This document shows, one piece after another, positions 1 through 7,777 of a stretch of DNA of 64,000 nucleotides. The notes under the pieces were generated by a model. The model did not search any database, was not told the DNA's origin, and saw nothing but the letters and a program-made list of their open reading frames with translations. The position numbers were made by a program, and so were the translations under genes. Every line of letters begins with the position of its first letter. Position 1 is the stretch's first letter. Origin of the DNA: SZAS-103 sp036496805 (GTDB lineage Bacteria; Pseudomonadota; Gammaproteobacteria; Xanthomonadales; Xanthomonadaceae). The DNA lies in assembly GCA_036496805.1 (NCBI GenBank), contig DASXKN010000015.1, positions 62,001-126,000 of the forward strand, written 5' to 3'.

Positions 1-356
1 TGCGCGAGCTGCAGGTCGGCCTGCGCGGTGGTGAGCTGCGCGCGCGCTGCGTCGGCCTGCAGGGCGACGTCCTTCGGATCGATCTGGGCCAGCACCTGGC
101 CCTTGCTCACGCGCGCGCCCATATCGACCAGCCTGCGCACGAGGTGGCCGCCGATCTGGAACGACAACGGCGATTCCTGGCGCGCGCGCACGTCGCCGGC
201 GAACGCCTGCGCGCCCTGGTCGAGCGGACCCGGATGCACCACCAGCGCGGGCCGCGGCGGATCGACCGCCGCCGGGCCGCCGCTGCAGGCGGTCAACGAC
301 ACGGCGATCGCGAAGCCGGCCAGGACGGCCGCAGCCGGACGAATGAGTGGATGCAT
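1..356 (-). CDS. RND efflux periplasmic adaptor (HlyD/AcrA-like), N-terminal part
   Basis: The reverse strand reads from an ATG at 356 to the window edge with no stop, giving the first 118 residues; the C-terminus lies outside. A signal peptide ends in a lipobox-like LTACSGG (Cys near residue 24), so it is probably a lipoprotein anchored to the inner membrane. Next come beta-barrel and lipoyl-type segments (FQIGGHLVRRLVDMGARVSK, then GQVLAQIDPKD) and the start of an alpha-hairpin (AARAQLTTAQADL). This order is typical of membrane-fusion proteins that link an inner-membrane RND pump to a TolC-type channel. It is divergent from the TetR regulator at 452, the usual layout of a locally repressed efflux pump. 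The pump gene itself would be to the left and is not visible. Confidence 0.8.
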   Translation of the reverse strand, partial: MHPLIRPAAAVLAGFAIAVSLTACSGGPAAVDPPRPALVVHPGPLDQGAQAFAGDVRARQESPLSFQIGGHLVRRLVDMGARVSKGQVLAQIDPKDVALQADAARAQLTTAQADLQLA

Positions 357-451
357 GGACGATTCCCCCGATTGCTGCCCGCAGTGGGACGAATTGCTAT
401 ACTGTGGGGTATAATAATGATTCAGAACCCACCAGTCCAGTATTTCATTCG
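357..451. promoter_or_regulatory. Divergent promoter with TetR-type operator
   Basis: The 95-bp gap between the adaptor and the TetR gene has a dyad TATAC-N6-GTATA at 398-413 that overlaps a consensus TATAAT (410-415) on the plus strand. A short palindrome on the -10 box between divergent genes is what an autoregulating TetR protein would bind. No good -35 match lies at the normal spacing, so the start site is uncertain. Confidence 0.5.
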
Positions 452-1117
452 ATGTCGTCCATCCGCCATTCCGTCGCAGCGCCCAAGCCCGGTCCTGGCC
501 GCCCCAAGGATCCGGAAAAGCGCCAGGCCGTGCTCGACGCCGCCAAGCGCCTGTTCCTCGTGCACGGCTTCGATGGCGTCAGCATGGAGGCGATCGCGGC
601 CGAGGCCGGCGTGTCCAAGCTCACCGTCTACAGCCACTACGGCGACAAGGAAGCCTTGTTCGGCGCGACCATCCACGCCAAATGCGAGGAGATGCTGCCG
701 GCGACGCTGTTCCTCGCCACGCCGAAGGGACCGATCCGGCGCCAGCTGACCACGATCGCACGAGCGTTCTTCGCCCTGGTGACCAGCCCGGAAGCGATCG
801 GCATGCACCGCCTGATGAGCGCGCAGCCGGCGAACGACAGCCGCCTGCCGCAGATGTTCTGGGAAGCCGGCCCGCAGCGCGTGCAGGACGGCTTCGCCGA
901 GTTCCTGCGCGCGAAGATCGCCGCAGGCCAGCTCGACATTCCCGACGTGCGGCGCGCGGCATCGCAGTTCTTCTGCCTGCTCAAGGGCGAACTGCATGCG
1001 CGCCTGTCCTGCGGCTGCGCGGTGGAATTCGGCGAGCGCGAGGTGGACGAGCACATCCGCGCCACCGTGGACCTGTTCGTGCGCGCGTACGCACCACGCG
1101 AGGACGCGCGCACATGA
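452..1117 (+). CDS. TetR/AcrR family transcriptional regulator
   Basis: This 221-residue protein begins with a short Pro/Lys-rich tail. The TetR helix-turn-helix follows at about residues 20-65 (AVLDAAKRLFLVHGFDGVSM, then AGVSKLTVYSHYGDKEALF). The C-terminal ligand domain resembles AcrR regulators with a C-terminal TetR_C_7-like region. I chose the ATG at 452 because an upstream in-frame ATG (347) would run through the divergent promoter and give a non-homologous tail. It probably represses the adjacent RND adaptor gene and itself. The ligand cannot be told from sequence. A conserved Cys pair (SCGCA) near the end is notable but of unknown meaning. Confidence 0.85.
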   Translation: MSSIRHSVAAPKPGPGRPKDPEKRQAVLDAAKRLFLVHGFDGVSMEAIAAEAGVSKLTVYSHYGDKEALFGATIHAKCEEMLPATLFLATPKGPIRRQLTTIARAFFALVTSPEAIGMHRLMSAQPANDSRLPQMFWEAGPQRVQDGFAEFLRAKIAAGQLDIPDVRRAASQFFCLLKGELHARLSCGCAVEFGEREVDEHIRATVDLFVRAYAPREDART

Positions 1118-1354
1118 CATGCATGACAGCCGTCACTGCACAGCGCGCGGCGGTCGCCCGCACACTGTCCGCGGACGTCCGCAATACCGCATCCGGACAA
1201 GCTCGCAGCCGGCACCATGACGAACGGCCCGGTGACGTCGGTCCCGATTACTTCCGGCACTACGCCGGCACGCGTCTTGCAGGCGATGCTGAACTACCGC
1301 GGGCATCGTCCTGATTTAGAATTCGCCACCCAATTACACCCGCAGAGCGACGCC

Positions 1355-2002
1355 ATGGACTTCGACACCGCCCGCACCACCATGATCGAGAACCAGATCC
1401 GCCCCTGGGAGGTTCTCGACCCGCGCGTGCTCGACGCGCTCGCGCGCGTGCGCCGCGAGGACTTCGTGCCGGCGGCGTACCGCATGCTGGCCTTCACCGA
1501 CACCGCGCTGCCGCTCGACCACGACGAGGCGATGTTCAAGCCGGTCGTCGAGGGACGCATCCTGCAGGCGCTCGACCTCGATGCCGCCGACGAGGTGCTC
1601 GAAATCGGCACCGGCACCGGCTTCCTCACCGCCTGCATCGCCCATCTCGCGCATGCGGTCACGAGCATCGACGTCCACGCCGATTTCGTCGAGTCGACGC
1701 GCGCGCGCCTGGCCGCTGCCGGCGCGCACAACGCGCGCGTGGAAGCGGCCGACATGTTCAGCTGGAATGCCGGCTGCCAGTTCGACGCGGTCTGCATCGG
1801 CGGCGCGGTCTCCGAGATTCCGGCGCGCGTGTTCGACTGGGTGAAGCCGGGCGGCCGCCTGTTCGTGATCCGCGGCGAGGCGCCCGCGCAGGAAGCGGTG
1901 CGCATGACCCGCCGCGGCGAAGGCTGGCACGCCGAGAGCCTGTTCGAGACCGACATCCCCTACCTTCGCGGCGCCGAACCGGCGCTGCGTTTCGTGCTGT
2001 AA
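1355..2002 (+). CDS. Protein-L-isoaspartate O-methyltransferase family protein
   Basis: This 215-residue SAM-dependent methyltransferase has the Pcm/PIMT fold. The N-terminus carries MIENQIRPWEVLD and RREDFVPAAYR. SAM motif I reads VLEIGTGTGFLTA (about residue 85). A later WVKPGGRLFVIRG matches motif III. True Pcm repairs isoaspartyl residues by methylating them. Members next to tolC in Xanthomonadales are annotated as the same family, but their substrate is not established. The start at 1355 fits the conserved N-terminus. A TAGAAT box at 1317-1322 could be the -10. The gene ends 44 bp before tolC, so the two are probably co-transcribed. Confidence 0.8.
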   Translation: MDFDTARTTMIENQIRPWEVLDPRVLDALARVRREDFVPAAYRMLAFTDTALPLDHDEAMFKPVVEGRILQALDLDAADEVLEIGTGTGFLTACIAHLAHAVTSIDVHADFVESTRARLAAAGAHNARVEAADMFSWNAGCQFDAVCIGGAVSEIPARVFDWVKPGGRLFVIRGEAPAQEAVRMTRRGEGWHAESLFETDIPYLRGAEPALRFVL

Positions 2003-2046
2003 CAGCCGGCGTGGAACCCGCCGCCAACGATCGACAAGGACTTCGC

Positions 2047-3621
2047 ATGAACCTGCGCCTTCGCCCCATCCATCTCGCCCTGCTGCTCGCCATCGGCTGC
2101 GCCTCCGCGCAGGCCGGCGACCTGCAGCAGGCCTACGACCTGGCGCGGCAGAGCGATCCGCAGCTGGCCGGCTCGGAAGCGAACAAGCGCGCCGAGGCCG
2201 AAGGCGTCGTGCAGTCGCGCGCCGTCCTGCTGCCGCAGATCAGCGCGACCGGCACCCTGACCCACACCAGCGGCAGCAACAGCTCGGTGCAGCCGTTCGA
2301 GTGCTCCACCGGTAGCGGTGTGTGCTTCGGTCCCGACAACAGCAGCACGGACACCACCACGCGCAGCACCGGGATCGGCGTCCAGCAGAGCATCTACGAC
2401 CATTCCAACTACACCCGGCTCAAGGCCAGCATCAGTCGCGAGCAGCAGTTCGACGCGCTCTACGACAATGCCAGCGACGCCCTGATCACGCGCGTCACGC
2501 AGGCCTACTTCAACGTGCTCAGCGCGATCCAGGACCTTGCCTCCTCGCGCGCGCAGGAACGTGCGCTCAAGCGCCAGTACGACCAGGCCAACGTGCGCCT
2601 GCAGGTCGGCCTGGCGCCGATCACCGACGCGCAGGAAGCCAAGGCGCAGTACGACATCGCGCGCGCGCAGACGATCGACTTCGAGACCGCGCTGTCCGAT
2701 ACGCGCGAGGCGCTGACCGAGATCACCGGCCAGCCGATCGACCACCTCAAGGGCCTGGCCGCCGACTTCGCGCCGACCGCGCCGACGCCCGCCGATGTCG
2801 ACGCGTGGGTGAAGATGGCGGTCGACCAGAACCCGCAGGTGCGCGCGCAGAAGCTCGCGGTCGACGCGGCCGAGCACGATGTCGACACCGCGCGCGCCGG
2901 CCACCTGCCGACGCTGGCGTTCAGCGCGACCTACGGCAACAACACGACCTGGGGCACCTCGAGCAACAACGGCTTGCCCTTTCCCCCGGCTGCCGTGAGC
3001 TACGGCCCGCAGTACATCCTGACCCTGAACGTGCCGATCTTCTCCGGCTTCGCGGTGTCCTCGCGCGTGCGCCAGGCGCTGGCCACGCGCGACGCCGCCT
3101 CCGACCTGCTCGAGCAGACCCGCCGTTCGATCGAGCGCCAGGCGCGCAACTCCTTCCACGCCACGATGGCCGGGCTGACCGAGATCGAGGCGCGCCGGCA
3201 GGCCCTGCTCTCCGCGCAGACCGCGCTGGACGCGACCCAGACCGGACTGGAAGTCGGCACGCGCACGATCGTCGACGTGCTGATCAGCGAACAGACGCTG
3301 TTCTCCGCACAGCGCGACTACGCACGCGCGCGCAACAACTTCGTCGTCAACGAAATGCTGCTCAAGCAGGCGGCCGGCGACATCAAGGGTTCCGACGTGT
3401 CGGCCGTCAACGCGATGCTGGTCAGCGATGCCGAGGCCGCGCTCGATGCGCCGGCCAACGACACCGACACGGCGATGCCCGGCCTGCCCATGAGCCCGGC
3501 CAAGGCGGTGGTCCCGACCGCTTCCGATGGCAGCCCGCCGGCTACCAAGGCGAAGAAAAAGCATCCCGCGAAGAAGAAGTCGGCATCCACGACGACGGAT
3601 ACGCCCCCGGTCACGCCCTGA
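2047..3621 (+). CDS. tolC: TolC family outer membrane channel
   Basis: This 524-residue protein has a cleavable signal peptide (cleavage after AQA, about residue 23) and two repeated TolC/OEP halves. Typical motifs are the early DLQQAYDLARQSDP, the coiled-coil segments rich in Ala and Gln, and GLEVGTRTIVDVLISEQTLF in the second half. It forms the outer-membrane exit duct for RND, MFS and ABC (type I) exporters. It could therefore also serve the nearby HlyD/ABC exporter at 6.5-9.9 kb. The C-terminus has an unusual Lys-rich tail (KKKHPAKKKS) followed by a Thr/Pro-rich end. The stop overlaps the convergent waaA stop by 11 bp. The ATG at 2047 precedes the signal peptide directly. Confidence 0.93.
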   Translation: MNLRLRPIHLALLLAIGCASAQAGDLQQAYDLARQSDPQLAGSEANKRAEAEGVVQSRAVLLPQISATGTLTHTSGSNSSVQPFECSTGSGVCFGPDNSSTDTTTRSTGIGVQQSIYDHSNYTRLKASISREQQFDALYDNASDALITRVTQAYFNVLSAIQDLASSRAQERALKRQYDQANVRLQVGLAPITDAQEAKAQYDIARAQTIDFETALSDTREALTEITGQPIDHLKGLAADFAPTAPTPADVDAWVKMAVDQNPQVRAQKLAVDAAEHDVDTARAGHLPTLAFSATYGNNTTWGTSSNNGLPFPPAAVSYGPQYILTLNVPIFSGFAVSSRVRQALATRDAASDLLEQTRRSIERQARNSFHATMAGLTEIEARRQALLSAQTALDATQTGLEVGTRTIVDVLISEQTLFSAQRDYARARNNFVVNEMLLKQAAGDIKGSDVSAVNAMLVSDAEAALDAPANDTDTAMPGLPMSPAKAVVPTASDGSPPATKAKKKHPAKKKSASTTTDTPPVTP

Positions 3622-4909
3622 CGGGCAGGCGCGATTCGACCAGTTCCACGGTCCGCGCGAGCGCGCCGCGCTCGCGCTCCACCAGCGCACGGCCGGCCTC
3701 GCCCATCGCCTTGCGCCGCTGCGGCTCGGCGAGCAGTTCGCCTAGCGCACGCGCGACGCCGTTCGCATCGCCTTCCTGCAGCAGCGCATCCGCATCGCGC
3801 AGCAGCGCGGTCGCCTCGGAGAAGTTCGCGGTGTGCGGCCCGACCACCGACGGAACGCCGAGGGCTGCGGGTTCGAGCACGTTGTGGCCGCCGATCGCCT
3901 GCAGGCTGCCGCCCACGAAGGCGACATCCGCGGCGGCGTAGAAACCCATCAGCTCGCCGAGGCTGTCGATCACGAAGCACTCGGTATCCGTCGCCGCCAT
4001 CGTCTCGACGCTGCGCCTGCGCGTGCGCCAGCCGCGCTGCGCGCAGGCGGCGGCCGCGGCGGCGAAGCGCACCGGGTGGCGCGGCGCCCACAGCAGCAGC
4101 AGGTCGGCGAAACGCTCGCGCAGGCGCGCGTGCATCCCGATCACAGCCGCCTCCTCGCCTTCGTGCGTGCTCGCCGCGATCCACACCGGCCGCGCCGCGC
4201 CCCACGCCGCGCGGCGTTCGCGCGCCAGCGCATCGAGTCCTTCGGGCAGGCGCAGGTCGTACTTGATGTTGCCGCTCACGCGCACGCGGTCGGCCGGCGC
4301 GCCCGCGCGCAGCAGCCGCTGCGCATCGGCTTGCGACTGCGCGGCGACCGCATCGACGCGCGCGAGCGCCATCCGGATCAGCGGCAGCACCGGCCGGTAG
4401 CCGCTCAGCGAGCGCTGCGACAGGCGCGCGTTGACCAGCAGCAGCGGAATGCGCGCGCGGCCGGTCTCGACATAGAGGTTCGGCCAGATCTCGGTTTCCA
4501 TCACGACCGCGATGCGCGGCCGCGCGTGGGCGAGGAAGCGCCGCGCCGCGCCGGGGAGGTCGAACGGGAAATACAGGTGCCGCACGGCGCCTTTCCAGCG
4601 CATCGCGACCTGCGCCGCGCCGGTCGGCGTGGTCGTGGTGACGAGGAAGGCCGCATCGGGATGGCGCGCGCGCAGCGCATCGACCAGCGGCGCGGCCGCG
4701 ATCACCTCGCCCACCGAGACCGCGTGCATCCAGATCGTCGGCGGCAATGGCGCGGCGCCGTACCAGCCGAAGCGCTCGCTCCAGCGACGGAAGTAGTCGC
4801 GATCGCGCAGCCCGCGCCAGACCAGGTGATAGAGCATCGCCGGCACCAGTGCGTACATCACGCAGGCATACGCGCCGCGCAGCAGTCGTTGCCAGAGCGA
4901 GACGGGCAT
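3611..4909 (-). CDS. waaA: 3-deoxy-D-manno-octulosonic acid transferase (Kdo transferase)
   Basis: This 432-residue enzyme transfers Kdo from CMP-Kdo onto lipid IVA, joining the LPS inner core to lipid A at the inner face of the inner membrane. It has an N-terminal membrane helix, HAVSVGEVIAAAPLVDAL (conserved), METEIWPNL, VSGNIKYDL and the GT30 C-terminal FVGGSLQAIGGHNVLEPAAL. The chosen start, MPVSLWQRLL at 4909, matches family N-termini; an upstream in-frame start at 4999 would add 30 unrelated residues. It is divergent from the lipid A acyltransferase at 5049, so two sequential lipid A/core steps are back to back. The 3' end overlaps tolC by 11 bp. Confidence 0.93.
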   Translation of the reverse strand: MPVSLWQRLLRGAYACVMYALVPAMLYHLVWRGLRDRDYFRRWSERFGWYGAAPLPPTIWMHAVSVGEVIAAAPLVDALRARHPDAAFLVTTTTPTGAAQVAMRWKGAVRHLYFPFDLPGAARRFLAHARPRIAVVMETEIWPNLYVETGRARIPLLLVNARLSQRSLSGYRPVLPLIRMALARVDAVAAQSQADAQRLLRAGAPADRVRVSGNIKYDLRLPEGLDALARERRAAWGAARPVWIAASTHEGEEAAVIGMHARLRERFADLLLLWAPRHPVRFAAAAAACAQRGWRTRRRSVETMAATDTECFVIDSLGELMGFYAAADVAFVGGSLQAIGGHNVLEPAALGVPSVVGPHTANFSEATALLRDADALLQEGDANGVARALGELLAEPQRRKAMGEAGRALVERERGALARTVELVESRLPVRA

Positions 4910-5048
4910 GGCCGAAGGATACCGGGGCGGCGGTTGGGCAGCTATGGTGGGGAACAGCGACCGTCGCCCGCAGGCCGATGCGATCCTCTCGCTCGTCATT
5001 GACCGGCAAAGAAAAAGCGATTCCCCGCCAGCCGTTTAGAATCCCCGG

Positions 5049-5951
5049 ATGCAGGCCCCTCCGCGACCCTCGTTTTCGCCAAGCCACTGGCTGGGCTGGA
5101 TCGGCATCGGCATCGCGTGGCTTGCCGGGCATCTGCCATGGGGCCTGCAGCGCGTGCTCGGCGGCGCGCTGGGCAGGCTCGCGTATTTCCTCGCGCGCTC
5201 GCGTCGGCGCGCGGCACGGATCAACCTCGCACTGTGCTATCCGCAGCTCGACGACGCCGCGCGCAAGGCGCTGCTGCGCGGGCACTTCGCCGCGCTCGGC
5301 GTCGGCCTGTTCGAGTTCGCGCGCGCGTGGTGGGGCTCGATCGCACCCCTGCGCAGGACGGTGCGCATCGACGGACTCGAGCACCTCAAGGCCGCGCAGG
5401 CGCAGGGCCGCGGCGTGCTGCTGGTGTCCGGCCACTTCCTCAACCTCGAGATCTGCGGCCGCCTGCTCTGCGACCACGTGCCGCTGGCCGGCATGTACCG
5501 CCGCCACAGCGGCGCGGTGATGGAATGGGCGGTGCTGCGCGGACGCCTGCGCTACGCGGCGGCGATGTTCCAGCAACACGAGCTGCGCCCGGCGATCCGC
5601 CACCTCAAGAACGGCGGCGTGCTCTGGTACGCGCCCGACCAGGACATGCACGGCAAGGACACCGTGTTCGCGCCCTTCTTCGGCATCTCCGCCGCGACGA
5701 TCACCGCCACCCACCAGCTCGCGCGCGTGACCGGCTGCGCGGTGCTGCCGTTCTTCCACCATCGCGAGAACGACCGCTACGTGCTGCGCATCGAGCCGCC
5801 GTTCGCCGACTTCCCCTCGCCCGATGCGGCCATCGACACCGCGCGCGTCAACGCCGCGATCGAGGCGATGGTGCGCGAAGCCCCGGCGCAATACCTGTGG
5901 ATCCACCGCCGCTTCAAGCGGCGCCCGCCGGGCGAGCCGCCGGTTTACTGA
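5049..5951 (+). CDS. Lipid A biosynthesis acyltransferase (LpxL/LpxM/HtrB family)
   Basis: This 300-residue inner-membrane enzyme adds a secondary acyl chain to Kdo-lipid A. It starts with a hydrophobic N-terminal segment. The catalytic HX4E motif (GHFLNLE) is near residue 133, YRRHSG follows, and the substrate-binding WYAPDQD is near residue 197 (WYxPDxD is diagnostic of LpxL-type late acyltransferases). The N-terminal GWIGIGIAWLAGHLPW also fits the family. Whether it adds the laurate (LpxL) or myristate (LpxM) chain cannot be decided here. It is divergent from waaA and probably shares its promoter region. Confidence 0.9.
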   Translation: MQAPPRPSFSPSHWLGWIGIGIAWLAGHLPWGLQRVLGGALGRLAYFLARSRRRAARINLALCYPQLDDAARKALLRGHFAALGVGLFEFARAWWGSIAPLRRTVRIDGLEHLKAAQAQGRGVLLVSGHFLNLEICGRLLCDHVPLAGMYRRHSGAVMEWAVLRGRLRYAAAMFQQHELRPAIRHLKNGGVLWYAPDQDMHGKDTVFAPFFGISAATITATHQLARVTGCAVLPFFHHRENDRYVLRIEPPFADFPSPDAAIDTARVNAAIEAMVREAPAQYLWIHRRFKRRPPGEPPVY

Positions 5952-6472
5952 TCCTCCGCAAAGCCCGGCCCTGGCATGTCCCTCCGATCCAAGGGGGCGG
6001 AAGATCGATGAAGGCTTGGCCTGCTCGTTTCTCCGCTCTGCGGGAACCAAAGGGAACGACCGGCCGCCCACCGGGGGTCTTGTCCGGCTGATACCGACGT
6101 CGCCGGTGAAGGCCGTCCAGGCGACGAGCACCAGCCCCGCAAAAAAATGTGATCGAGTTCACGCCCGGATTGCGCGTCTTTATGGGCAGAACAGATCTGC
6201 GCGCTCGAACCTGTGGAACCCCGCTCGATGCAAAACGCGCCCGCATGGCGGGCGGAGCAGGAGTGTTCGGTCGCGCAATCCGGACAACGACGGACATTCG
6301 GTCATCGTCGAGCCAGGCAGCCATCAGCCTGGCCGGCCATGCCGGACGACCGGCGGCCCGGCCCATGTGCGCCGGGCAACGAACAACGAACAACGACTAT
6401 CGAGCCGGCAGCGGTTCCGGAACATGCGGCATGCGCCAACTCCCTTCACCCGACGATCCGCGACGCGACGAC
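5952..6472. other. Long intergenic region upstream of the peptide cluster
   Basis: About 520 bp without a convincing gene. It separates the lipid A acyltransferase from the exporter operon. It holds a strong CRP/Clp-type site at 6148-6163. An open frame in phase with the HlyD gene runs back to 6149, but its codons (Arg/Gly-rich, no family similarity) look non-coding. The region is the probable control region of the whole 6.5-15 kb cluster. Confidence 0.6.
6148..6163 (+). promoter_or_regulatory. Predicted CRP/Clp binding site
   Basis: TGTGA-TCGAGT-TCACG matches the CRP consensus TGTGA-N6-TCACA at 9 of 10 fixed positions. In Xanthomonadales the CRP homologue Clp binds this sequence, and c-di-GMP releases it. 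The site is about 325 bp ahead of the HlyD start, so the transcription start would lie in the leader between. The match is direct; the role is inferred. Confidence 0.55.
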
Positions 6473-7777
6473 ATGACCACGAAACACGATGACCATGGGC
6501 GCGGACCGAACCTGTTCCGGATGGAGGTGTTCGAAGCGCGCCGCAACGACTCGCTGGGATCGGCCACCTGCGCCCCGCGACTTTCGCACTGGCTGGTGAC
6601 ATCCCTCGCCGTCGCGATCTCCGTGGGCGTCCTGTCGTTCCTGTTCTTCGGGCACTACACCCGTCGCGAAAGGGTCGACGGCGAGCTGATACCGGTCTCC
6701 GGACTGTTCAACGTCGTGGCCCCGTTCAATGGAACCATCGCCGGCGTGCGCGTGCGCGACGGCCAGGCCGTCAAGGCGGGCGACGTCCTGCTGGAAGTCA
6801 CCGCGGAAAACTACAGCGCCACCCTCGGCGATACACATGCATTCGTGCTCGAGCAGCTCCGGGCGAGGAAGGCGCAGCTCAGCGACGATCTCGAGCTGCA
6901 GCAACGCAGCGCCGGTCGTCGCGCGGAAAGCCTGCGTTCGAAAATCGCGCTCCTCGACCTGCAACTGACCCAGATCGGCGAACAGGCGAGACTGGCCGAC
7001 GACGAAGTGGCCAGCAACCAGAAGTTGTTCGACCGCATCAGTCCGCTGGGAAAGAGCGGCTATGTGTCCCTGGTGCAATTGCAGCAGCAGGAAATGGCCC
7101 TGCTGAGCGCCAAGAGCCAGTACAAGGAACTGGTGCGGCGGCAGCTCGAATCGCGGCAGGAATCGGACGCGGCGAAACAGGAACTGGCCCAGTTGCCGCT
7201 GGACGTCCAGCGCCAGGGCAACGATGTGGCCCGCGAGCAGGCCGTCGTGAACCAGTCGATCGCCGAAAACGAGATGGGGCACTCCGTGCTCATGCGGGCT
7301 CCGCGCGACGGGACCGTCACGACCCTGCTTCCAAGGGCGGGGCAGACCGTGGTTGCGGGCCAGCCCCTGCTTTCCATCCTTCCGACGGAAGCCAGGCTCG
7401 AAGCGCAACTGCTGGTGCCGAGCCGGTCGATTGGATTCGTCGAACCCGGAAGCCGCGTCGTCCTGCGATACCAGGCCTTCCCGTACCAGAAGTTCGGGCA
7501 GCAGTACGGCCTGGTCTCGCGGGTTTCGTCCAGCGCGCTGTCGCCGTCGGAAGTCGCCTCGCTTTCCGGAAAACAGTCTTCCGACCCGCTCTATCGGGTG
7601 CAGGTTTCGCTGGACCGGCAGTCGATCTCCGCCTACGGCGCGCAGAAGCCGTTGCGGCCCGGCATGGCGATCGATGCCGACATCATGATGGACCGCAGGC
7701 GGCTGATCGAATGGATCTTCGAACCGCTCTACGGCCTCGACCAGCATGTTTCCGCGAAGGTCGAGGCGACCCCGTGA
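6473..7777 (+). CDS. HlyD family secretion adaptor of the peptide exporter
   Basis: This 434-residue periplasmic adaptor has one transmembrane helix at about residues 42-62 (LVTSLAVAISVGVLSFLFF). A lipoyl/barrel part follows (ELIPVSGLFNVVAPFNGTI, VRVRDGQAVKAGDVLLEV), then a long coiled-coil hairpin at about residues 120-265. The returning lipoyl half is MRAPRDGTVTTLLPRAGQTV and the barrel is SRVVLRYQAFPYQKFGQQYG. This is the layout of adaptors such as CvaA that link a peptidase-containing ABC transporter to TolC. The start is taken as MTTKHDD at 6473; M17 of that protein (6521) is possible. Its stop overlaps the transporter start (GTGA), so the two are translationally coupled. Confidence 0.88.
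   Translation: MTTKHDDHGRGPNLFRMEVFEARRNDSLGSATCAPRLSHWLVTSLAVAISVGVLSFLFFGHYTRRERVDGELIPVSGLFNVVAPFNGTIAGVRVRDGQAVKAGDVLLEVTAENYSATLGDTHAFVLEQLRARKAQLSDDLELQQRSAGRRAESLRSKIALLDLQLTQIGEQARLADDEVASNQKLFDRISPLGKSGYVSLVQLQQQEMALLSAKSQYKELVRRQLESRQESDAAKQELAQLPLDVQRQGNDVAREQAVVNQSIAENEMGHSVLMRAPRDGTVTTLLPRAGQTVVAGQPLLSILPTEARLEAQLLVPSRSIGFVEPGSRVVLRYQAFPYQKFGQQYGLVSRVSSSALSPSEVASLSGKQSSDPLYRVQVSLDRQSISAYGAQKPLRPGMAIDADIMMDRRRLIEWIFEPLYGLDQHVSAKVEATP

Noticed and set aside
1960..3690. Long antisense open frame across tolC
   Set aside because: GC-rich codon bias opens many antisense frames; the product is Arg/Gly/Ala-rich, matches no family, and lies wholly opposite a clear tolC gene. The same holds for long frames opposite 7.7-9.8, 24.3-26.0 and 61.4-63.4 kb.
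6149..6472. N-terminal extension of the HlyD protein
   Set aside because: It would remove the control region and add 108 residues with no similarity; HlyD proteins of this type begin shortly before the first membrane helix.
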